Source: Prevotellaceae bacterium
GTDB lineage: Bacteria > Bacteroidota > Bacteroidia > Bacteroidales > UBA932
Assembly: GCA_031259225.1 (NCBI GenBank)
Contig: JAIRLT010000247.1
Coordinates: 1-5,855 of the forward strand
DNA: 5,855 nt
Reading direction: 5' to 3'
The notes beneath the pieces were generated by a model. It was not told the origin of the DNA, did not search any database, and was given only the letters and a program-made list of their open reading frames with translations. Made by a program: the position numbers and the translations under genes. Below, piece by piece: positions 1 to 3,972 of the stretch (positions are counted from its first letter, which is position 1; each line of letters begins with the position of its first letter).

Positions 1-420
1 CGCAGGCTTGTCCGGACATACCTGACGTATAACCCCAAGCTGAGCGACAAAGACCGCGAAGATATGGGGTTGCCTATCCACAAAACCAAGCGCGAGCCCG
101 CGCCGGTAGCGAAAAAAGCGCCCGTGCTGATAGTATCCGGCGACGGTCCCCGGCAAGTGCGTTTTGATTTTGGCGCCACGAAAGACGCGAAAGCAAAACC
201 GGAAGGACAGCATGGCGCAGAAATCGTTTCGGTCATTTCCGACACCAAGCCGACGGAAATAGAAGACCTCACCCGCTCGTCATTCGACACCAACAGCCCT
301 CTCATCCTTACCTTCAAGGAGTCGGAGCGCGGAAAGACCCTCTGGTTTGCCGCCCGCTGGGAAAATACCAGCGGCAAAAAAGGTCCCTGGAGCGAAATCG
401 AAAGCACGATTATTCCGTAG
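1..420 (+). CDS. C-terminal part of an uncharacterised protein with Fn3/Ig-like tail (5' end outside window)
   Basis: The frame is open from base 1 to the TAG at 418-420, giving 139 residues. An ATG at codon 22 exists, but the frame continues upstream of it with plausible coding (RRLVRTYLTYNPKLSDKDRE), so this is a truncated gene rather than one starting at 64. A charged helical stretch leads into the short motif DMGLPIHKTKREPAP, a Pro/Lys/Ala linker, and a C-terminal segment of about 85 residues with KPEGQHGAEI, SFDTNSP, RGKTLWFAARWENTSGKKGPWSE and a final TIIP. The W-E-N-x-x-G-x-x-G-P-W-S pattern looks like the last strands of an Fn3/Ig-like beta sandwich. From memory, uncharacterised Bacteroidales and Treponema proteins share the 'DRxxMGLP' and 'HGAEI...RWENTxGxKGPWSEI' blocks; I know no assigned function. 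No domain with an enzymatic motif is visible. The reading frame is certain; function is unknown. Confidence 0.85.
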   Translation, partial: RRLVRTYLTYNPKLSDKDREDMGLPIHKTKREPAPVAKKAPVLIVSGDGPRQVRFDFGATKDAKAKPEGQHGAEIVSVISDTKPTEIEDLTRSSFDTNSPLILTFKESERGKTLWFAARWENTSGKKGPWSEIESTIIP

Positions 421-422
421 TG

Positions 423-450
423 GGCAGTAGGCAGTAGGCAGTAGGCAGTG
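423..450. repeat. 7-bp tandem repeat, four units of GGCAGTA/G
   Basis: Units at 423-429, 430-436, 437-443 and 444-450 read GGCAGTA three times and GGCAGTG once. The array starts three bases after the stop codon of the upstream gene and runs directly into a GC-rich palindrome (CGGCGCGCCG, 453-462). It is the first of several 7-bp-period arrays in this window. It cannot encode anything obvious and is probably an intergenic short tandem repeat generated by replication slippage or spread as part of a repeat module. Confidence 0.85.
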
Positions 451-466
451 GGCGGCGCGCCGCGCC

Positions 467-493
467 GTCATTGCGAGCGAAGCGAAGCAATCC
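467..493. repeat. Dispersed intergenic repeat containing GTCATTGCGAGCGAAGC
   Basis: The 27 bases begin GTCATTGCGAGC, continue with a doubled GAAGC and end GCAATCC. ATTGC (470-474) and GCAAT (487-491 region) form inverted ends, so the transcript could fold into a small hairpin. From memory, this exact phrase recurs between genes in many unrelated bacterial genomes as a dispersed palindromic repeat; that recollection could not be checked here. It has no coding potential and sits in the spacer between two same-strand genes. Confidence 0.7.
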
Positions 494-502
494 AGAAACT
501 AA

Positions 503-536
503 GAATTATGAGTTATGAATTATGAGTTATGAATTA
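503..536. repeat. 7-bp tandem repeat (ATTATGA/GTTATGA alternating)
   Basis: Units ATTATGA, GTTATGA, ATTATGA, GTTATGA at 505-511, 512-518, 519-525 and 526-532 are followed by a partial ATTA. The alternating A/G first base makes this a 14-bp dimer present twice. It abuts the perfect palindrome at 537-550. It has the same period as the arrays at 423 and 552 but a different sequence. Confidence 0.85.
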
Positions 537-550
537 GCTGGCGCGCCAGC
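537..550. repeat. Perfect 14-bp palindrome GCTGGCGCGCCAGC
   Basis: GCTGGCG is followed directly by its reverse complement CGCCAGC. A copy with a single change (GCCGGCGCGCCAGC) lies at 2091-2104, and shorter relatives centred on GGCGCGCC lie around 453-462. In each case the palindrome sits beside an AT-rich 7-bp array. It may be a separator or end element of a repeat module or a DNA-binding or cruciform site; the sequence does not decide which. Confidence 0.8.
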
Positions 551-551
551 C

Positions 552-579
552 GACTTACGACTTATGACTTACGACTTTC
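552..579. repeat. 7-bp tandem repeat (GACTTAC/GACTTAT)
   Basis: Units GACTTAC 552-558, GACTTAT 559-565, GACTTAC 566-572 and the degenerate GACTTTC 573-579. Bases 554-572 are found again as an exact 19-base reverse complement at 5837-5855, at the far end of the window. The array therefore belongs to a repeat family that is present in both orientations. Confidence 0.85.
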
Positions 580-618
580 AACTAAACCGGCGCGGCAGCA
601 CTAACCATTAACCACTAA

Positions 619-662
619 TAAGTGATTAAGATATTGAACCCCGTGTTTTTCTTAATCACTTA
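619..662. other. Stem-loop with 12-bp perfect AT-rich arms in the leader of the next gene
   Basis: TAAGTGATTAAG at 619-630 is the exact reverse complement of CTTAATCACTTA at 651-662, enclosing a 20-base loop that contains a T5 run. Further partial copies (CTTAATCACCTAATCAC) follow up to about 684, so the right arm is part of a small imperfect direct-repeat cluster. The structure lies 35 bases before the start codon at 697. It could be an RNA hairpin in the leader, a regulatory DNA inverted repeat, or just two opposed copies of the same short-period repeat. No TAnnTTTG promoter element was seen in 580-696. Confidence 0.6.
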
Positions 663-696
663 ATTTCTTAATCACCTAATCACTCATTATGAAATC

Positions 697-2031
697 ATGA
701 AACGGATATTATTAACCGCGCTATTGCTTGCCATGCTGGCAGGCGGCGCAGGCGCTCAAACCGCCGAAAACCCCAAACGCACCGTGCTCTTTACCCTCGA
801 AGCAAACGAGGTGATACATTATAACGAGTACCTCATGTGCCTCTCGCCGAACGGCTACAAGTTTGCCGCCATTATCGAAAACAGACAAACGCACGAATTT
901 ACTTTTGTATTCAACGGCAAACGAATTGCAAAAGGCGATGGTATCAAGGATGATGATGATGGGGTTTATTACGAAGAGCCTTTTAATGTTTTTTACCTTA
1001 ACCCCGAAAAAGACGATGGCTACGGATATAGCTTATATATGGCAGGGCGCTATCTTACATGGCTTGGCAACAGGCTTTTTCCCGATGTTCCCAATGGAAT
1101 TTGGGGTTTGTCAATCAGGCGCAACGGCAGGTTTGCGTTTGGTTACAGGGAATATAATTTTAAAGAATATGCAAATATAGACGGGAAAATTTTCGGTCCT
1201 TATGGAAATATTCGCGATGTTGCTATTACCGACAACGGCAGGTTTGCGTTTTCATACAGGGAAAATGATAAATGGTATGCAAATATAGACGGGAAAATTT
1301 TCAGTCCCTATCAATCTGTTTACAGTATTGCTATTGCCGACACCGGCAAGTTTGCGTTTTCATACTCGGAAAATGATAAATGGTATGCAAATATAGACGG
1401 GAAAATTTTCGGTCCCTATCAATCTGTTTACAGTATTGCTATTGCCGACAACGGCAAGTTTGCGTTTTCATACAGGGAAAATGATAAATGGTATGCAAAT
1501 ATAGACGGGAAAATTTTCGGTCCTTCTGGAAATGTTTGGAATGTTGCTATTGCCGACAACGGCAGGTTTGCGTTTTCATACTATGAAAATGATAAATGGT
1601 ATGCAAATATAGACGGGAAAATTTTCGGTCCCTATGAACATTTCAATCCTGATGTTGCTATTGCCGATAACGGCAGGTTTGCGTTTTCATACAGGGAAAA
1701 TGATAAATGGAATTACAACGTCAACGGGGAAAATGTATCAGCGTATGATTATCGTATAGCCCTGGCTGAAATTAAGGGAAAAGAACCTGATTTTGATTTT
1801 AACAATTCAAAATACGGAAATGGATTTATGACCAACGATAAGATTGAACTTTCCGATGGCAGGCATATTTTTTACTCGGATGCGGAGTATGATTATGCCG
1901 TGATAGACGGTATGCACAAAGTGGGCAAGTCGCCCGCCATACATGCCTACCACGACAAAACGAAAAACGCCTTCGTATGGAACGCCATAGAAGGCAAAGA
2001 ACTGGTAGCGTATGAGTATAAACTGGATTAA
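697..2031 (+). CDS. Exported beta-repeat (probable beta-propeller) protein with six tandem 36-37-residue units
   Basis: The 444-residue product begins with a clear Sec signal peptide: MKR, a hydrophobic core ILLTALLLAMLAGG, and likely signal peptidase I cleavage after AGA|QT near residue 20. There is no lipobox cysteine. Residues 138 to about 354 are six tandem units, each with AIADNGKFAFSYRENDKWY then ANIDGKIFGP, separated by a variable segment of 6-8 residues (YGNIRDV, YQSVYSI twice, SGNVWNV, YEHFNPDV). The alternating hydrophobic and aromatic pattern predicts beta strands, so the units are probably propeller blades. Flanking parts (residues 45-137 and 355-444, e.g. FTFVFNGKRI and YDYAVIDGMHKV) look like divergent units. 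No catalytic motif is visible. The protein is likely periplasmic or surface-located and binds something unknown. No Shine-Dalgarno is seen; ATG 697 is chosen because it places the signal peptide at the N-terminus. The neighbours give no functional link. Confidence 0.9.
   Translation: MKRILLTALLLAMLAGGAGAQTAENPKRTVLFTLEANEVIHYNEYLMCLSPNGYKFAAIIENRQTHEFTFVFNGKRIAKGDGIKDDDDGVYYEEPFNVFYLNPEKDDGYGYSLYMAGRYLTWLGNRLFPDVPNGIWGLSIRRNGRFAFGYREYNFKEYANIDGKIFGPYGNIRDVAITDNGRFAFSYRENDKWYANIDGKIFSPYQSVYSIAIADTGKFAFSYSENDKWYANIDGKIFGPYQSVYSIAIADNGKFAFSYRENDKWYANIDGKIFGPSGNVWNVAIADNGRFAFSYYENDKWYANIDGKIFGPYEHFNPDVAIADNGRFAFSYRENDKWNYNVNGENVSAYDYRIALAEIKGKEPDFDFNNSKYGNGFMTNDKIELSDGRHIFYSDAEYDYAVIDGMHKVGKSPAIHAYHDKTKNAFVWNAIEGKELVAYEYKLD
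1108..1758 (+). repeat. In-frame 108-bp coding tandem repeat, six units
   Basis: Units start at about 1108, 1219, 1327, 1435, 1543 and 1654. The block GCAAATATAGACGGGAAAAT recurs at 1171, 1279, 1387, 1495 and 1603, a spacing of exactly 108 bp each time. The stretches 1279-1386 and 1387-1494 differ at only four bases by eye, and all of these change the encoded residue (Ser/Gly, Thr/Asn, Ser/Arg). The last unit is more diverged and has lost the block. Near-identity at DNA level, including silent sites, points to recent duplication or ongoing homogenisation, and the period keeps the frame so copy number can change without breaking the protein. Confidence 0.92.
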
Positions 2032-2090
2032 ACTGTGGCTGGCATACATCTCTGAAAAAGCTTTTCCCCTACCCTTACGAGTGGATAGTT

Positions 2091-2104
2091 GCCGGCGCGC
2101 CAGC
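2091..2104. repeat. Near-palindrome GCCGGCGCGCCAGC, second copy of the 14-bp element
   Basis: It matches the palindrome at 537-550 at 13 of 14 bases and retains the central GGCGCGCC (2094-2101). As at the first site, an AT-rich 7-bp array follows within a few bases. It lies in the spacer between the convergent beta-repeat and fic genes, where either transcript would read through it. Confidence 0.75.
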
Positions 2105-2110
2105 CAATCA

Positions 2111-2154
2111 GAAATTAGAAATTAGAAATTGCACGGACGCGAATTAAGAATTAC
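2111..2154. repeat. 7-bp tandem arrays GAAATTA (x3) and GAATTAA/C (x2)
   Basis: GAAATTA occurs at 2111-2117 and 2118-2124, then GAAATTG at 2125-2131. After a GC-rich 9-base interruption come GAATTAA (2141-2147) and GAATTAC (2148-2154). These lie in the convergent intergenic spacer 2032-2172, which holds nothing else I can support except the palindrome at 2091 and a small AAAAGCTTTT palindrome near 2056; no convincing terminator for either gene is visible. Confidence 0.8.
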
Positions 2155-2172
2155 AACCTCTGTATTCCATAC

Positions 2173-2982
2173 TCAGAAAAACAACCCGAACCCGCTGCCT
2201 TTTTTGGGCAAGGGTTTTTGCTGCAAAGAATGGTATTTTTGTATTTCCCCGGTCAAAAACCGTGCATATTCCAGCAGCATGAAATCATAGAAAGGCTGTT
2301 TGTTTTCGACTTTCCGGCTTTCATTTAATGCGGTAATGTATGCCGCCTTGTCGTCCTGGAAAATGATAGACAGCGGAAGGCGGAACAGCGCTTGAATATA
2401 ATTCATCAACAGCCGGCTCACGCGACCATTGCCGTCGTAGAACGGATGAATGGACACCAAATCGAAATGCGCCGAAAATGCAAGCAGCAATTGACTGCCG
2501 GGCGCAGTAGCCTTTTGTAAATCACCGGACAGTTGTTGTACAAAAAGGGTCAAAGCATCCGGTACTTTGTCATAGGAGATGAAATAATGCCCGCCCGCCC
2601 GGACATTGCTTTTCCTTAATTCGCCTTTGCCGGCGTCTACTGTTCCAAGCGGCGTGTTTACGATGCTGCCGGTCGTTTTCATTACCTGTGCGCTCATTTG
2701 CCGGATAAAGCCTGTCGTTACCGGCGTCCTGTTTTCCGCAGCATGCAACACAAACAACAAAGCATCATAATGGTCTTTCACCATGAGCGAGTGTTCGAGC
2801 GGCTTGCCCTTCGGCGTAATACCTTCGTCGAGCAACACAGCCGTTTCTTCTTCGGTCAATGTAGACCCTTCGAGCGCCGTGGAATGATGCGTAATAGCAT
2901 AGCGGTTGAACTTGTCATAGTCAATAACAGTATGCAATCCCAGTTCTTTGTACTGTGTTATCAATGTTAGTATATCATTCAT
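2173..2982 (-). CDS. Fic-domain protein, class II (N-terminal inhibitory motif), probable AMP-transferase
   Basis: The 269-residue protein carries the canonical Fic motif HPFYDGNGRVSR at residues 179-190 (HxFx[D/E]GNGRxxR), with catalytic His179, Asp183 for metal, and the GNGR phosphate-binding loop intact. In this family such proteins usually transfer AMP from ATP to a hydroxyl side chain of a target protein. An [S/T]xxxE[G/N] inhibitory motif is present near the N-terminus, S34-T-A-L-E38-G39, which defines class II: Glu38 is expected to reach the active site and restrain activity, so no separate antitoxin is required. There is no obvious C-terminal winged-helix domain; the protein ends soon after the Fic fold in a Lys/Gly/Phe-rich tail, making it a compact form. 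It is cytoplasmic (no signal peptide) and divergent from the two-component operon. The target is unknown. The ATG at 2982 overlaps a short upstream reading frame. Confidence 0.93.
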   Translation of the reverse strand: MNDILTLITQYKELGLHTVIDYDKFNRYAITHHSTALEGSTLTEEETAVLLDEGITPKGKPLEHSLMVKDHYDALLFVLHAAENRTPVTTGFIRQMSAQVMKTTGSIVNTPLGTVDAGKGELRKSNVRAGGHYFISYDKVPDALTLFVQQLSGDLQKATAPGSQLLLAFSAHFDLVSIHPFYDGNGRVSRLLMNYIQALFRLPLSIIFQDDKAAYITALNESRKVENKQPFYDFMLLEYARFLTGEIQKYHSLQQKPLPKKGSGFGLFF

Positions 2983-3084
2983 TGTTTGATGCGTATTCTT
3001 GCTGTAATTCTTCGTCGGTAATCAATTCGCCTTTATCTGCCTGCACATTTATATTTTTTTATAATCGGTTACAAAGGTAAACAT
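2975..3084 (-). pseudogene. Possible frameshifted mini-gene overlapping the fic start
   Basis: On the minus strand an ATG at 3084 reads MFTFVTDYKKI and stops at 3051-3049. The neighbouring frame then reads NINVQADKGELITDEE and LQQEYASNNE before a TGA at 2977-2975 that overlaps the fic ATG by 8 bases. The two frames meet at an A7 run (about 3060-3054); one extra A would fuse them into a single 36-residue protein with an acidic C-terminus. This may be a broken small gene, a slippage site, a base-calling error, or chance. A GTG at 3046 could also start the second part alone as a 23-residue leader coupled to fic. No homolog is recognised, and the promoter-like CAAAGGTA at 3072-3079 falls inside it, which argues against coding. 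Confidence 0.3.
3072..3079 (-). promoter_or_regulatory. Bacteroidota-type -7 element TACCTTTG, candidate fic promoter
   Basis: The minus strand reads TACCTTTG, a full match to the TAnnTTTG element of the Bacteroidota primary sigma factor, about 90 bases before the fic ATG. No convincing TTTG -33 element is present at the usual distance, so the promoter may be weak or may need an activator. A single 8-base match is moderate evidence. Confidence 0.45.
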
Positions 3085-3117
3085 TTTTTACGTCTTCATT
3101 CCGTCGCCGCAACCGGA

Positions 3118-3146
3118 TTGTAACAATATTGCAAAGCGGTTGTAAT
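3118..3146 (+). promoter_or_regulatory. Pho-box-like operator: three half-sites spaced 11 bp
   Basis: TTGTAAC (3118-3124), TTGCAAA (3129-3135) and TTGTAAT (3140-3146) are direct repeats with starts exactly 11 bp apart. PhoB/OmpR-family regulators bind head-to-tail as dimers to half-sites spaced 11 bp; the E. coli PhoB half-site is CTGTCA, similar to TTGTAA. The last repeat ends 10 bp before a -7 element at 3157, the geometry of PhoB-activated promoters in which the box replaces the upstream promoter element. The downstream gene encodes a PhoB-like regulator, so autoregulation is the natural reading. The site also lies about 40 bp upstream of the divergent fic -7 element. This is an inference from pattern, not proven binding. 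Confidence 0.55.
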
Positions 3147-3156
3147 GACGGCGGCG

Positions 3157-3164
3157 TATTTTTG
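3157..3164 (+). promoter_or_regulatory. Bacteroidota-type -7 element TATTTTTG, candidate promoter of the two-component operon
   Basis: TATTTTTG matches TAnnTTTG exactly. No TTTG -33 element is found 19-21 bases upstream; instead the 11-bp repeat operator occupies that place, as expected for an activator-dependent promoter. A start of transcription near 3170 would leave a leader of about 115 bases before the ATG at 3286. Confidence 0.5.
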
Positions 3165-3285
3165 TCCCGCTAATGAACGCAAAAAATGAAACAACGGGTA
3201 ACAAAACATATTGTTTTTGCAGCAATGGTTATTCGCGGTCAGTATTTTATTTGTACCTTTACCGGGACTTTTTTTACTAAAAACC

Positions 3286-3972
3286 ATGGGCGAAAAAATA
3301 TTATTAGTGGACGACGACAGGGATATTTGCGAAATCCTTGCGTTCAACCTTTCCAACGAAGGGTACCAAATCGATTGCGCGTATTCAGCCGAAGACGCAT
3401 TGAAGAAATTTACGCCCGACTACGCGTTAATCCTGCTGGATGTTATGATGGGCGGTATGTCGGGCTATAAAATGGCGGAACACTTGCGCCGCAACGGCTA
3501 TTCCGTGCCTGTTATTTTCCTGACGGCTAAAGATACGGAAAACGACATGCTCACCGGCTTCTCGGTAGGCGGCGACGATTATATGTCAAAGCCTTTTTCC
3601 ATCAAGGAAATTGTGGCGCGCGTCAAGGCGGTGCTTAAACGTACAGCACGTACAGCCGGCATAAAAGAAAAGAACAGCCGGTTGGTCTTCGGCGAAATCG
3701 TGATTGATTTGGAAACAAAAGAAGTGATTGTAGGACGGAAAGCCGTGCAGTTCACCAAAACCGAATTTGAAATCCTGTCGCTGCTGGCAGCAAACCCCTT
3801 TAAAATATTCAGCCGGGAAGACATTATCGACCGGATATGGAAAGACGCCCTCTACACTACCGAACGAACCATTGACGTACACATTACCCGGCTGCGGAAA
3901 AAATTAGGCAACTACGCCTCGCTCATCTCCAGCCGCTCCGGTTACGGCTACCGGTTTAATATACCCAGATAA
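3286..3972 (+). CDS. PhoB/OmpR-family response regulator
   Basis: With the start at 3286 the protein is 228 residues, the normal size for this family. The receiver domain (about 3-120) has the acidic pocket D9-D10-D11, phosphoacceptor Asp52 in LILLDVMMGG, Thr80 in IFLTAKD and Lys102 in SKPFS, all intact. A winged-helix DNA-binding domain follows (about 128-227), with the recognition helix RTIDVHITRLRKKL (194-207), very close to the equivalent helix of E. coli PhoB (TVDVHIRRLRKAL from memory), and the terminal hairpin SRSGYGYRF. Phosphorylation by the kinase encoded next should promote dimerisation and binding to 11-bp repeats, such as those at 3118-3146. A longer reading from 3211 adds 25 hydrophobic residues before MGEKILLVDDD and is rejected because receivers begin a few residues before this strand. 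Its TAA overlaps the next ATG (TAATG). The PhoB-like identity is likely but not proven. Confidence 0.93.
   Translation: MGEKILLVDDDRDICEILAFNLSNEGYQIDCAYSAEDALKKFTPDYALILLDVMMGGMSGYKMAEHLRRNGYSVPVIFLTAKDTENDMLTGFSVGGDDYMSKPFSIKEIVARVKAVLKRTARTAGIKEKNSRLVFGEIVIDLETKEVIVGRKAVQFTKTEFEILSLLAANPFKIFSREDIIDRIWKDALYTTERTIDVHITRLRKKLGNYASLISSRSGYGYRFNIPR

Noticed and set aside
64..66. ATG at 64 as the start of the first gene
   Set aside because: The same frame is open to the window edge with coherent sequence, so the gene most likely begins outside the window.
423..579. CRISPR array
   Set aside because: Repeats are only 7 bp, contiguous, and without spacers of regular length.
863..1180. Overlapping 105-codon plus-strand frame inside the beta-repeat gene
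   Set aside because: It lies wholly within a gene with a signal peptide and repeats in another frame; its product has no recognisable pattern.
697..2031. WG-repeat or TonB/SusD-type nutrient-uptake protein
   Set aside because: The units lack the WG signature (YGYIDxxGK-type), there is no lipobox, and no partner transporter gene is adjacent; only a general beta-repeat call is supported.
2050..2072. Terminator at GAAAAAGCTTTTCC downstream of the beta-repeat gene
   Set aside because: The palindrome AAAAGCTTTT has no loop and almost no GC pairs, so it would not form a stable terminator hairpin.
3211..3285. N-terminal extension of the response regulator (25 hydrophobic residues from an ATG at 3211)
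   Set aside because: It looks like a membrane helix but is unlike any receiver domain start; MGEKILLVDDD at 3286 is the normal beginning and the upstream bases are better explained as untranslated leader.
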